From Chlorobiaceae bacterium (GTDB taxonomy: Bacteria > Bacteroidota > Ignavibacteria > UBA10030 > SZUA-254), in assembly GCA_013824245.1 (NCBI GenBank), contig PNNN01000049.1:121068-185067 (forward strand): 64,000 bases of DNA, written 5' to 3'. Both the position numbers and the translations under genes were made by a program. Positions 17,002 through 26,205 of the stretch are shown here, piece by piece; the first letter of the stretch is position 1, and each line of letters opens with the position of its first letter. The notes under the pieces are model-generated. The model searched no databases. It had not been told where the DNA came from and was given only the letters and a program-made list of their open reading frames with translations.

Positions 17002-17662
17002 ATGGGACAAGATATCCTGGATAGCCAGCGGAATATTTCTCGCCGGATTATTGCTTGGTGCATTTGTCAATGAACTATTTCTATATCTGATGGTCGGCGG
17101 CTTTCTGCTGAGATCGACATTGCTCGCCTTCGGTGTAGCAAAAATATATGCCGACGAACGGCAGATGCAAATCCAATATCATTCGGGTAACATAGCGCTA
17201 ACCGTGCTGGTTGTTGCAATCATTATTTTTGCTGTCAAAGCAGGGCTCAGTGGTAAGCAAGCATTCGATGAGTACGCGATGTTAGTTACGATTGCTTTGG
17301 TTGCCAAAGGGGTAGTAGGTCTGGTTATGATCGGCGATTACCGTGCAGTAGCTGTGCGGATTACAGTGATTGCAGGTGTTGCAATTACTCTCTTCGCATC
17401 CCTATCGCATGGTTTTTCATTGGGTACACTTATGGAAGCGTCACCCGGATTGCTTATTATCATCGTAGGGTTGCTTGGAATCAAGCGACCGATGATAAGT
17501 GCTGCGCTGCTTGCTATCATTGGACTCGCGACATTTATATTTTTCGGTCCCGGCGGTGGACTAACAGAAACTCGCATCTTCATGGGAATCATACTCTCGC
17601 TGCCGCTGTTTGTGACTGCGTTCTGTTTTTACAAAGGTGCAAGGATTGAAAAGAAGAATTAA
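16994..17662 (+). CDS. multi-pass membrane protein in operon with XRE regulator
   Basis: 222 residues from MFKWDKISWIASG, with about seven hydrophobic segments and the cytosolic-looking DERQMQIQYHSGN between helices 2 and 3. GAGGAGA precedes ATG 16994; the track start at 16925 lies inside the regulator gene and is rejected. XRE regulators with DUF2178-like membrane proteins are a known pairing, and the DERxxxI motif fits that class, but the physiological role is unknown. Confidence 0.8.
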   Translation: MFKWDKISWIASGIFLAGLLLGAFVNELFLYLMVGGFLLRSTLLAFGVAKIYADERQMQIQYHSGNIALTVLVVAIIIFAVKAGLSGKQAFDEYAMLVTIALVAKGVVGLVMIGDYRAVAVRITVIAGVAITLFASLSHGFSLGTLMEASPGLLIIIVGLLGIKRPMISAALLAIIGLATFIFFGPGGGLTETRIFMGIILSLPLFVTAFCFYKGARIEKKN

Positions 17663-17838
17663 TAAATGACTGTATCTCGTGTCTGGATTTATCCAGGTGT
17701 CGGGATATTCTTCATTTGAATTTGGTAACGCAACAGAAAAAGAAACATGCACATGCGTTGGAATGATAGAATAATTGCTCTATCTCAATTACCCTAATTA
17801 ACTAATGTTCAATAAATCAAAATAAGGAAGGAGTCATT

Positions 17839-18372
17839 ATGATCTCCAGAAAATTATATTCGATCGTTCCGATAATTTGTTTGACTATGATCTCAATAGT
17901 TCTCTTTGGTACTGAGAGAACAAATGCACAAACGACCGTAAGAATCGGCACATTCGATTCGAGAGCGGTTGCCATAGTGTATTGCAATTCAAAGTATTTC
18001 AAAAGTTCTATGGAACCGTTGATGGCGCAGATGAAAACCGCTAAGGAAAAGGATGATAAAAAAACAATAACTAAAATTGAAAGAGAAGGATCATTGCGGC
18101 AAACGATGATGCACGAGCAGGGATTCGGTACAGGTTCAATCAGTGGTATCATCGAAACGGTGAAGGATAAAATTGCAGTTTTAGCAAAGGACGAAAATTT
18201 TACAGCAATTGTCTCAAAGTGGGAGTTAGTTTACGGCGGTGCGGATGTTGAACTAGTAGATATAACAGAAAAGATTGCCGCCTTCTTCGAGCCAAATGAT
18301 AGGATGAAAGAAATGATAAAAGAAGTTCTGGAATCGGAGCCGATAAAGGATGCGTATTTGATTGAAGACTGA
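17839..18372 (+). CDS. exported protein, unknown (weak OmpH/Skp-like start)
   Basis: 177 residues. A signal peptide runs to about residue 33 (SIVLFGTERTNAQ). The mature start RIGTFDSRAVA recalls the first strand of OmpH/Skp periplasmic chaperones, and a Lys/Glu-rich helical section follows, but the later part (VSKWELVYGGADVELVDIT) does not let me confirm that family. A strong AAGGAAGGAG ribosome-binding site is present. It stands alone between the XRE operon and the SpoIIE phosphatase. Confidence 0.65.
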   Translation: MISRKLYSIVPIICLTMISIVLFGTERTNAQTTVRIGTFDSRAVAIVYCNSKYFKSSMEPLMAQMKTAKEKDDKKTITKIEREGSLRQTMMHEQGFGTGSISGIIETVKDKIAVLAKDENFTAIVSKWELVYGGADVELVDITEKIAAFFEPNDRMKEMIKEVLESEPIKDAYLIED

Positions 18373-18510
18373 ATTATAAAGACTATCGGAAGCATGCCAA
18401 TGAGAATTAATCCTCGTGAACCAGCTTATTAGTATGCTTACGGAAGTTAATAATTGCAAAAATTTTTCCAGTGTATGTGCAGAGATAATCTATCGAGAGG
18501 AAATGATGTT

Positions 18511-19896
18511 ATGACGGAAGACTTAACCCGGCGAATCAATCAGGCGATCTCAAATCAAGAGGCGCAGGCGGAACGGTTAGCTAATTCGGGCCGCATTATT
18601 CTTCTTTCAATCATTACTTTTCTGGCACTCGTCAATATTCAATCTGTATCATTTGAAGCCAACGTAATGAATTTCAGCGTTCTTGCCCTTGGCTATTCAT
18701 ATGGTTTGATTGTTTATATAAGGATGCGCCACTTCGGTTATCATCCTTTTATGAAGTATTTTACCTCCTGTCTTGATGTCATCCTGGTTTTTCTATTACT
18801 GTTTCTATATACCCGGATAGAAATTCCGGCAGTTGCATTGAAGAATTATGTATTCGTCATACTCTATCCACTTATTGGTTTGACCGCCTTCCGGTACGAC
18901 AAGAATCTAACATGGATCGCAGGAGGATTGACGGTCATCTTGTATATTGCACTTGTTTGTTATCTCTATTTCCTTAATGCAATCGAATTGACATCGGGAG
19001 GATACGAGCGTGAGCTTTTTACTCGTGAAGTAACATACATCGGGCAGGCAACAAAATTAATTCTCCTCATTGGATTTATTGCGTTGATCGGTTATCTGGC
19101 TCAGTATTCTCGCCGGCTGATCATCAAACTGGTTCGTGATGAGTCAACAATTAGACAGGAGCAGGAACAGATTCAGGCGGAGCTTCAGGTTGCATCTCAC
19201 GTTCAGCAGCAATTCGTTCCGCGTTCTTTCCCTACGATCTCAGGTCTCGATCTATACGGCATAGTCGAACAAGGTAAATTTGTTGGGGGCGATTATTGTG
19301 ATCTAATTGAGCTGGCACATGATCGGGTTCTCATTGTTGTAGCCGATGTCTCAGGTAATGGAGTGCCTGCCGCATTAATCATGGCGGAAGTGCGAGCTTC
19401 GGTTCATCTTCTTGCTCAAACGGAAATCGGGTTAGAACAACTAGTTGAGCGATTAAACATTTTACTGTTTGAAAGTACACAAAAGAAAAATTTCGTTACG
19501 TTTTTTGTGGCAGAAATAGATACGACGAAGCAAATTATTTCATATGTGAATGCAGGTCATCCGTCACCACTTATACATACCGATGGTGAGATTCGTTCGT
19601 TGAAGAAAGGAACAATCCCTCTCGGTGTTCGTTCGATATTGCCAAACATGACGAAGCAGGTTGAAGAATTTCGGATTGGTAGCACTATTGTCTCTTATAC
19701 CGATGGACTTCTTGAGCAATTCAATTCACAGGAAGAACAATATGGTGAGCAGCGGCTGTGTGAATTCTTCCAATCGAATGTTCACTTGGATGCTCGGACA
19801 TTTGTTCAACATCTTTTAGAACAGGTGAAGGATTTTAGTAAAGGAAAAGTGCTCGATGACGATGTCGGTCTCGTGGTTGTAAAATTTTTGAATTGA
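18511..19896 (+). CDS. membrane-bound SpoIIE/RsbU-type PP2C phosphatase
   Basis: 461 residues. Six hydrophobic helices occupy about residues 25-190, followed by a short coiled linker (QEQEQIQAELQVASHVQQQF) and a SpoIIE domain with GGDYCDLIEL, VVADVSGNGVPAALIMAE, NAGHPSP and DDDVGLVVVKF metal-binding segments. It should dephosphorylate a STAS-domain anti-anti-sigma factor in a partner-switching pathway; one such protein is encoded at 48680. The 18454 TTG start of the track adds 19 residues with no better signal; ATG 18511 has GAGAGGA upstream. Confidence 0.9.
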   Translation: MTEDLTRRINQAISNQEAQAERLANSGRIILLSIITFLALVNIQSVSFEANVMNFSVLALGYSYGLIVYIRMRHFGYHPFMKYFTSCLDVILVFLLLFLYTRIEIPAVALKNYVFVILYPLIGLTAFRYDKNLTWIAGGLTVILYIALVCYLYFLNAIELTSGGYERELFTREVTYIGQATKLILLIGFIALIGYLAQYSRRLIIKLVRDESTIRQEQEQIQAELQVASHVQQQFVPRSFPTISGLDLYGIVEQGKFVGGDYCDLIELAHDRVLIVVADVSGNGVPAALIMAEVRASVHLLAQTEIGLEQLVERLNILLFESTQKKNFVTFFVAEIDTTKQIISYVNAGHPSPLIHTDGEIRSLKKGTIPLGVRSILPNMTKQVEEFRIGSTIVSYTDGLLEQFNSQEEQYGEQRLCEFFQSNVHLDARTFVQHLLEQVKDFSKGKVLDDDVGLVVVKFLN

Positions 19897-19922
19897 GCGA
19901 AACTTGACGGCAAGCTAACGCG

Positions 19923-20130
19923 GGGGATTTGATTTTGTATCTTTTTTATAATATATTTGCGCTAAATTTAAAACAGTTTATATTATGGAAGTAACCGAAA
20001 ATAAATCTCAATTACTTGATCAGATGAGGGTAATAGATTTAGAGAATTCTTCGTGCGGCACTGGGAAAAAACTTACACGAAGAAACACGAAGGAATACAA
20101 AGAACCACGAAGAGATAAAAACTTCGTGAA
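19923..20130 (+). repeat. composite repeat: promoter-shaped module copy 3, short ORF, CACGAAG hairpin
   Basis: TTTG (19928-19931), 20 bases, TATATTTG (19952-19959, a perfect TAnnTTTG box), CGCTAAATTTAAAAC, then ATG 19985 opening a 45-codon frame (MEVTENKSQLLDQMRVIDLE...) that runs into CACGAAG units and ends near the inverted CTTCGTG. The whole stretch aligns with 34079-34272, where the frame is MKVTKNNPQLLDHMSIIK. LLDQMR recalls the beginning of integron integrases (LLDQVR). With the next site it fills the 325 bases between genes. Confidence 0.6.
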
Positions 20131-20144
20131 ATAAAAAATATGTT

Positions 20145-20185
20145 CCTAACGATATACAACCGTGTAGTATAATTAATAGTTAGGT
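20145..20185 (+). other. integron-like site, CCTAAC ... GTTAGGT
   Basis: CCTAAC (20145-20150) and GTTAGGT (20179-20185) form inverted outer boxes 28 bases apart. The right part is identical over 20 bases to 12206-12225. It precedes the membrane protein gene at 20222. Confidence 0.4.
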
Positions 20186-20221
20186 AGCCACAAATAAATA
20201 TCATTGGAATGGAGGATTGTT

Positions 20222-20647
20222 ATGTTTAAATCATTTTTGTCAATTCGTAACATGATTGTCTCGTTAATACTCCTCGTAGCTTGTTGCATACTCGGCTTTG
20301 CTGCTTCTGCTGTCGGTATTGACGACAATCCATCTGGCATAGCACTTGCGTTTCTTTCTACCATTGCATTGGTTCTCGCTTTCGTCCATCCATTGAGAAC
20401 CTCAAAGCAGTTCCGTTATCTCATATACGCGTCAGGCATAGGATTAATTATTTTTGCCGTTCTTCACAACGTGTTTGAGGGCATAGCCTCGAAGGTAGGG
20501 GAAGCAAACCTATCTTATGGTTTACTCCAAGGTGCTGGTGTTGCATTCTTTTTTATCGCCATTTTGGTTTGCCCAATTGGTTTGTTGGTCGGTGCAATTG
20601 GTGCTGCTATCACTTCCAGTCGGGAGGGTCGTTCGAAAAAAATGTGA
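20222..20647 (+). CDS. small four-helix membrane protein, unknown
   Basis: 141 residues from MFKSFLSIRNMIVS with four hydrophobic helices and a basic C-terminal tail (SSREGRSKKM). GGAGG lies six bases before ATG 20222, which decides against the upstream 20204 start. It is the first gene after the GTTAGGT site, so it could be captured cargo. No family recognised. Confidence 0.65.
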   Translation: MFKSFLSIRNMIVSLILLVACCILGFAASAVGIDDNPSGIALAFLSTIALVLAFVHPLRTSKQFRYLIYASGIGLIIFAVLHNVFEGIASKVGEANLSYGLLQGAGVAFFFIAILVCPIGLLVGAIGAAITSSREGRSKKM

Positions 20648-20698
20648 TCTACCGGCTTGTTGCAGTCCATTATTGTATTAATAATTTAGGAGTATCAA

Positions 20699-21181
20699 AT
20701 GACAGAAATATATCGCAGTATAAATATTGAAGCACCGGTAAATAAAGTTTTTGAGTATGCTTCTAACTATCAAAAATGGCCAGAGTTTTTCGAGGGAGTC
20801 TCCGACGTTAAGCCGGTAACCGAAACAATCCGCGGAAATGGGGCCAAATTTATTTACAAAGTAAAAGTATTAGGTATGAGGGTTGCTGTAGGAACTGAGA
20901 TTCAACAATTCAAAGAAAATGAAGGTTGGATTGGAAAATCATTCAAAGGTTTAGAGCATCAGACTCAGTGGATTTTTGAGAAGTTAAATGGTAATACAAA
21001 GTTTACATTTATCCAAAATTATAAATTCCCGTTGTATTTTGGAGGAAAGATCATTGATAAAATGTTTGCACAGCATGAATGGATTAAGATAATTGAAAAT
21101 TCACTGCAAAACCTAAAAAGAATAATGGAACAAAAAAACAATAATATGTTTTTGCAAAGTTCAAAGGCAGATGCAAAGTAA
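20699..21181 (+). CDS. SRPBCC (START-like, polyketide cyclase/Coq10-type) protein
   Basis: 160 residues. The N-terminal pattern EIYRSINIEAPVNKVFEYAS and PEFFEGVSDV, then the beta-sheet core and a long C-terminal helix (HEWIKIIENSLQNLKRIM), is the usual START-like ligand-binding fold. These proteins bind hydrophobic ligands; this one's ligand is unknown. TTAGGAGT precedes the ATG. It may share a transcript with the membrane proteins on either side. Confidence 0.85.
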   Translation: MTEIYRSINIEAPVNKVFEYASNYQKWPEFFEGVSDVKPVTETIRGNGAKFIYKVKVLGMRVAVGTEIQQFKENEGWIGKSFKGLEHQTQWIFEKLNGNTKFTFIQNYKFPLYFGGKIIDKMFAQHEWIKIIENSLQNLKRIMEQKNNNMFLQSSKADAK

Positions 21182-21263
21182 AGTTCTGTATCGAAGATTT
21201 GTGGATTAGTAATTCCGTTATACTAAACGATAATTCATTACTCATTAACTTAGGAGAGATCAT

Positions 21264-21632
21264 ATGCATTTCTCAAATAATCTCCCTTTTCAAATATTTA
21301 GTATTATTACAATCGTTCTGGGAATCCTTGTGGCTTCGTTTCTGCTGCTCATTGGGGTGGTAGAACTTATTGATCCACATGTACCCGACAACTACTTAAA
21401 CCAGAACACACGCGTTTGCATAATGGTAATTCTAACCGGACTGGTTACGATATATGCGATATTTCGCCCTTACTCTGGTGGTATCTTGTTGTGCATTTGT
21501 GCCCTGGTTTTCTTCGTCATTGTCATTAATAATCCAATATTCATTCCTATCATTCTATTTGGTATTCTGTCGATTGTTCGTGGTTATTTTAATCGACGGA
21601 AAGTCTTGAAAGGAACAGATCAGACTTCGTGA
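21264..21632 (+). CDS. small membrane protein, unknown
   Basis: 122 residues with four hydrophobic segments and a basic tail (RGYFNRRKVLKGTDQ). TAGGAGAG before the ATG supports the start. No recognised domain. It is the last gene of a co-directional run of three and is followed by 400 bases of repeats. Confidence 0.6.
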   Translation: MHFSNNLPFQIFSIITIVLGILVASFLLLIGVVELIDPHVPDNYLNQNTRVCIMVILTGLVTIYAIFRPYSGGILLCICALVFFVIVINNPIFIPIILFGILSIVRGYFNRRKVLKGTDQTS

Positions 21633-21633
21633 A

Positions 21634-21905
21634 GGAGTTCTCTACGAGTTTACGGACTCGAAGAGCCGTAGACTACTCCTGACCTACAGAAGACCCATAA
21701 AAAAAATAATTTCACGAAGTACCACGAAGCAAAAAAAATATCACGAAGAACCACGAAGAATCTCAGTGGAACTTCGTGTCTTCTCCGTGATCTTCGTGTA
21801 ATGAACACAGGGGAGAGGGACTTGATTTCTTATCTTATGTATGATACATTTTCACTGTGTTTACTATTTAGATATTTGGCAGTTTTATCCGCCTTTGGCG
21901 GAATG
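21634..21905 (+). repeat. composite repeat: CTCCTGACC, CACGAAG hairpin, promoter-shaped module copy 4
   Basis: GGAGT and ACTACTCC flank a 30-base hairpin insert; then TGACCTACAGAA, CACGAAG units pairing with CTTCGTG units (21711-21800), then CTTG (21821-21824), 20 bases, TACATTTT (21845-21852) and TATTTGGCAGTTTTATCCGCC. It aligns with 33929-34087 and with 34231-34408. Bases 21906-22036 add only small hairpins. The module points into the 3' end of a minus-strand gene. Confidence 0.65.
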
Positions 21906-22036
21906 TTGTTGTTTACCCGCCGAAGTGCTTTTTTTGCACGTAGGCGAGGTTGTTAGTTGATTGTTAATTGACGATTAGCCATTGACAATTCATTATTTTG
22001 TCTAACATCTGACTTCTGACATCTGATATCTCTCAC

Positions 22037-23974
22037 TCATCGTAATTCACCAAGTGATTTTGTGCTATTCGATTTTGTTTCATCAGCCAGTGATTTGACG
22101 ATAGATTCTAATTCTGCCAATCGTTTTGAAAGTTCTTCATTCTTTGTTTTAAATTCTTTATTCTCTGCTCTTAGCTCTATGCTCTCCGCCCTTAGCTCTA
22201 CGCTTGTTTTATATAACTCTTGAATCGCCGCAAGCGCCACACCTGCCGGGTCAATTGTTGAAATTGTTATCTCATCTTCACCCAAACCGAATGCTGCATA
22301 AAAATCCTGAGCCATCGGACCGATATGCTCTATGCTCGGGTCTTGTGTTAGATAACTCCATTGCTTAATAGGCAGATTTCCAACTTTGTCGAGTATATGT
22401 TTTGTATTTACTAAACGGATGTTCCTTTTTTTTGTGCTATCAGAAGCACTTATCCAACCATTACCACCGATAGGAAGTTCTACACCTGCTGTAAGTGCGG
22501 CGTTAGAGTATATACGCGTTCCGTCAGAGGCACGGACATTAAATTGATTAGGTACCCCCGAAGAAAAATCCGCATCATTTTGGTCAGCCCATACGAAGGC
22601 ACCATGGTGATTGGCTTTTGCCCGGCGACCTGCAGCAAATGAATAATTACCAAGTGCGGTGTTAGATTGCCCGCCGCATACTGTTGAACCCCAACCGCTC
22701 GCCGTGTTAGTAGTGCCGCCGCCGACTGTTGCAACATCACCGCTTGCCGCGTTAGCAGTGCCGCCACCAACCGTTGACTGAATACCGCTTGCCGTATTGT
22801 TTCGACCGCCGCTAACTGTTGCAGAAGTACCGCTTGCCGTGTTATCAATGCCACCGCTAACTGTTGTGTAAATATTGCTTGCACTGTTGCTCTCGCCGCC
22901 GCTAATTGTCGCCGAAGTTCCGTTTGTAGTGTTATCAAAGCCACCGCTAACTGTTGCATTCGCCGAAATTGCTTTATTGCTTCTACCACCACCAACGGTA
23001 GAGTAATCACCAATTGCAGAGTTTGAATCTACCTCAGCTCCTCCACCACCGCTAACTACTGAAAATTGTCCGCGTGCCCGATTTTGATTACCGCCACCGA
23101 CAGTTGCATAATCACTGCTTGCGGTATTGTATCTGCCGCCGGCAACTGTAGTTGCAAAACCACTTGTTAAATTCTGAGAGCCACCACCAATAGTTGAACG
23201 CTCACCAGTCGCTAAATTTATTCTACCGCCTCCGACTGTGGAAATTGCACCGCTTGCCTTGTTATTATAGCCGCCACCGACTGTTGCACGAGCACCGCTT
23301 GCCTTGTTAGCCCATCCACCGCCGACTGTGGAAGTTGCACCGCTTGCCGAATTTGAATCCTCTAAACTTGCACCACCTCCTCCGGAAACAACTGAATAAT
23401 CACCACGCGCTCGGTTATTTCTGCCCGCTACAAAAGCATCAGTACCTGTGTTGATGTTGTTAGCTCCGAAATTTCCTTTGCCCATAGTAATAGCTGGATT
23501 ACCCGCGTTAGTTATTGCTCCTGTCATTGTCCCACCTGAAAGCGATAAAAATGTTCCAGACACAGTTGCTTTGGCAAAATTAGCCGTATCGGCTGTTATT
23601 GATTTAATACTATAACCAACCGCAGTCAGAGGTATGCGGGGTGTCATCTGTGGTTGTCCGCCCGCTTGAATTGCTAACCAATATGGTTTGTCAAATGTTA
23701 CCGATGCCCCGAACGGTATAACATCTCCTAAAATTGTTGAGAACAAACCACGGCTTGTCTGGAGAACCTTTGATTCAGTCCATAATTGAGTGCCTTCTGT
23801 AGAGTCATCATACAACCGGAAAGTTAAGCCCCACGATCCGTCGCCGACCGGTTTTCCAAGACTATCCGTTAACACACCTTGGAATGAAATGGTGCGTGGT
23901 ATTTGTGCCGATGATATAGACGTGATTAACACGATTAAAAGTATTACGTTTAGTAATTGAATTAAATGTTTCAT
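22037..23974 (-). CDS. surface adhesin with YadA-like head repeats and S74 chaperone domain
   Basis: 645 residues. Signal peptide (LLNVILLIVLITSISSAQ), a roughly 100-residue domain IPRTISFQGVLTDSLG... shared almost identically with the product at 26206, then about 20 head repeats of the form ASGxxxTVGGGxxNxA (about 150-460), then an S74-type intramolecular chaperone domain (SDSTKKRNI with the Ser-Lys pair, IGPMAQDFYAAFG) and a C-terminal coiled coil. Trimeric tail-fibre and adhesin proteins use this layout, with self-cleavage after folding. GGAGATACTAAA precedes the ATG. Last gene of a four-gene minus-strand group. Confidence 0.88.
   Translation of the reverse strand: MKHLIQLLNVILLIVLITSISSAQIPRTISFQGVLTDSLGKPVGDGSWGLTFRLYDDSTEGTQLWTESKVLQTSRGLFSTILGDVIPFGASVTFDKPYWLAIQAGGQPQMTPRIPLTAVGYSIKSITADTANFAKATVSGTFLSLSGGTMTGAITNAGNPAITMGKGNFGANNINTGTDAFVAGRNNRARGDYSVVSGGGGASLEDSNSASGATSTVGGGWANKASGARATVGGGYNNKASGAISTVGGGRINLATGERSTIGGGSQNLTSGFATTVAGGRYNTASSDYATVGGGNQNRARGQFSVVSGGGGAEVDSNSAIGDYSTVGGGRSNKAISANATVSGGFDNTTNGTSATISGGESNSASNIYTTVSGGIDNTASGTSATVSGGRNNTASGIQSTVGGGTANAASGDVATVGGGTTNTASGWGSTVCGGQSNTALGNYSFAAGRRAKANHHGAFVWADQNDADFSSGVPNQFNVRASDGTRIYSNAALTAGVELPIGGNGWISASDSTKKRNIRLVNTKHILDKVGNLPIKQWSYLTQDPSIEHIGPMAQDFYAAFGLGEDEITISTIDPAGVALAAIQELYKTSVELRAESIELRAENKEFKTKNEELSKRLAELESIVKSLADETKSNSTKSLGELR
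23632..23910. repeat. near-identical segment shared by two adhesin genes (copy A)
   Basis: Aligns without gaps to 28491-28769 (offset 4859) with only scattered differences. It covers the N-terminal domain of both proteins, while the rest of the two genes is unrelated. Confidence 0.9.
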
Positions 23975-23987
23975 TTTAGTATCTCCT

Positions 23988-26102
23988 TTATTTGACTAAC
24001 AATATTTTTTTAGTTGATGTAAAACCCTGTCCTGAGCCACCGTCCTGAGTGGAGCCGAAGGATGTGGAAGGGTTGCCTGCCGTAAGACGATAGAAATACA
24101 TGCCGCTTGAAAGAGTGGATGCGTCAAACCTAACTTCATATCTTCCGAGCTTCTTAGCTTCATTAACCAGAGTTGCTACTTCTCTACCAAGTACATTGTA
24201 CACCTTCAATGTTACCCAATTGTCAATTGGCAATTGATAATTGATAATTGTCAATGGATTGAACGGATTTGGATAATTCTGCTCTAATGAAAACTTAGTT
24301 GGAATTGTATTCGGGTTCTCAGTTACTCCGGTTACGATTTGTGATAGTGGACGACGCCAAACGCCGCTTACTTCTGTTCCGGCGTATAGGTTTGAGTCTT
24401 TTACAAAAAGTGAATTGACATAATAATCTCCCAATCCTGTACTAACCTGAGTCCAGCTTGAACCATCATTAGCAGAGACATAAACGCCATAATCGGAAAT
24501 TCCTAAAAAGAGATTATCTCCCTCCACAATAATTGTTTTTATTTCTCTGCTGGGTATTCCCGTATTTACCGGGTTCCAGTTTGTTCCGTTATCGGTGGAA
24601 AGAAAAATACTACCTGTAGTTCCAACAAAAAGTTTTTCTTCTTTAACTGCAATACATCGGATATATGTATTTGTCAAACCATTATTGATTTGACTCCAAC
24701 TTGTACCTTGATCAGTTGATATAAACATTCCACCATTAGTTCCGGCAAATATATTTGGATTTACGAAGACAAGTGAATTTACATACAAATTTGTCAATCC
24801 ACTGTTGACTGCAGTCCAACTCGTACCGTAGTTTGTTGAGTGGTACACGCCACTACCTTGTGTGCATGCAAAAATGTTTGTTCCGTTAATGACAATAGAA
24901 TTTACATGAGTAGAGGATATCCCACTATTGACAGCAAACCAGTTGGTTCCGTTGTTAGTAGAGCGAAAAACCCCGGCGCCCAACGTACCTGCAAAAATAT
25001 CCGAACCGTTTATCACCAGCGTATAAATATTAGCATTGGTAAAACCATCATTCATCCTATCCCAATTAATACCATTATCTGAAGATGAAAATACGCCTCC
25101 GCCCCAGGTTCCAGCAAATAGGTACGAAGAATTTTCAACAAAGCAATTAATTTTTGTGGCTAATAAATTATGATTAACATCCGTCCAGCTATCACCATTA
25201 TTTGTTGAAAGAAAAACGCCGCCGGAAGTGCCCGCAAAAAGATATGGATTATTTACAGCAAAAGCCCTTGTGGAGGGAGTCGTTAATCCATTATTTACCG
25301 GATTCCAGTTTATACCGTTATTAGTTGAGAGGAATGCACCACTATAAGTTGCAACAAAAATATTCTGGTTATTAACGGCAATTCCAGTTATGTTGAGATT
25401 TGTTAAACCCGTATTAACAGGAGACCAGTTTGTTCCGTTATTCGTAGATAGAAAAACTCCCCTGTTGTATGTTCCGGCAAAAACATTCGTGCCACTGATG
25501 GCAAGAGAATAAACATACAGACCGGTCAAACCGGTATTAACGGCATTCCAATTATCTCCGTTATCGGACGAATAGAAAACTCCTCCGGCATAAGTGCCTG
25601 CATAGATATCCGATCCGATTCCGGCAAGAGAATATATTTGATTGCTTGTTAAACCGGAATTTACTGCCGTCCAGTTCGCGCCATTATCAGACGAACGAAA
25701 TACACCGCCACCCCATGTCCCTGCAAAAATATTTGTATCAATGACAGCAAGACTCTGTATTGAGTTATTCGTTAAACCGGTATTAAGTGCCGTCCAGTTT
25801 GTGCCGTAGTTAGTAGATAAAAACACGCCGCCACCCCCGGTTCCTGCAAACAAGTTAGTACCGTTTATAGCAAGTGCGCGAACTATTTTATTTGTCAATT
25901 CGGTATTTACTGCTGTCCAATTTGCACCGTTGTCTGTAGAAAGAAATACGCCGCTTCCATAAGTCCCTGCAAAAGTATTTGAACCAATAACGGCGAGAGA
26001 ATAAATGTTACCGCCGTATGGTCCGTTTGTTTGCTGCCATTGTGCTTGCGTTGATAGCGAAGAAAGAAGAAGAGCTATTATTAACTGTAAATATGTTTTC
26101 AT
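23988..26102 (-). CDS. secreted YCF48/BNR-like propeller protein with type IX sorting domain
   Basis: 704 residues. A signal peptide ends near TQAQ. About 13 repeats of roughly 43 residues follow, each with GxxGGVFLSTDNGxNWTAV and a NTGLTN linker, the Asp-box type of beta-propeller. The C-terminus carries a type A sorting domain (SLEQNYPNPFNPLTI ... KKILLVK). GGAGATACAAAG precedes the ATG. The sorting domain contains a 16-residue insertion from a dispersed repeat (see 24024). Role at the surface unknown; Asp-box propellers often bind glycans or proteins. Confidence 0.9.
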   Translation of the reverse strand: MKTYLQLIIALLLSSLSTQAQWQQTNGPYGGNIYSLAVIGSNTFAGTYGSGVFLSTDNGANWTAVNTELTNKIVRALAINGTNLFAGTGGGGVFLSTNYGTNWTALNTGLTNNSIQSLAVIDTNIFAGTWGGGVFRSSDNGANWTAVNSGLTSNQIYSLAGIGSDIYAGTYAGGVFYSSDNGDNWNAVNTGLTGLYVYSLAISGTNVFAGTYNRGVFLSTNNGTNWSPVNTGLTNLNITGIAVNNQNIFVATYSGAFLSTNNGINWNPVNNGLTTPSTRAFAVNNPYLFAGTSGGVFLSTNNGDSWTDVNHNLLATKINCFVENSSYLFAGTWGGGVFSSSDNGINWDRMNDGFTNANIYTLVINGSDIFAGTLGAGVFRSTNNGTNWFAVNSGISSTHVNSIVINGTNIFACTQGSGVYHSTNYGTSWTAVNSGLTNLYVNSLVFVNPNIFAGTNGGMFISTDQGTSWSQINNGLTNTYIRCIAVKEEKLFVGTTGSIFLSTDNGTNWNPVNTGIPSREIKTIIVEGDNLFLGISDYGVYVSANDGSSWTQVSTGLGDYYVNSLFVKDSNLYAGTEVSGVWRRPLSQIVTGVTENPNTIPTKFSLEQNYPNPFNPLTIINYQLPIDNWVTLKVYNVLGREVATLVNEAKKLGRYEVRFDASTLSSGMYFYRLTAGNPSTSFGSTQDGGSGQGFTSTKKILLVK
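24024..24072. repeat. dispersed palindromic repeat inserted in frame
   Basis: CCTGTCCTGAG and CCGTCCTGAGTGGAG with GCCGAAGGATG: the common CTGAGTGGAGCCGAAGGA repeat. In the protein it reads PSTSFGSTQDGGSGQG, splitting the usual RLTAGN-FTSTKKILL order of the sorting domain. Confidence 0.65.
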
Positions 26103-26205
26103 CTTTGTATCTCCAATTAGTAATTGGTTATTTGACTAACAGCATAAAGATGGAGCCCACTTTAAAAGTGGACTCCATCAGTTTAGTCATTTCACTGTAA
26201 TCGTA

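Noticed and set aside
21960-22000. GTTAGTTGATTG as a fourth GTTRRRY site
   Set aside because: It does not fit the RRRY part and lacks the shared ATAATTAATA upstream string.
22480-23013. Minus-strand ORF of 177 residues rich in QLAVALITRQAV repeats
   Set aside because: Frame-shifted shadow of the TVGGG repeat region of the adhesin gene; its regularity comes from the DNA repeats.
22620-23400. CRISPR-like regular repetition
   Set aside because: The periodic unit is a protein repeat in one long reading frame; there are no unique spacers and no cas genes.
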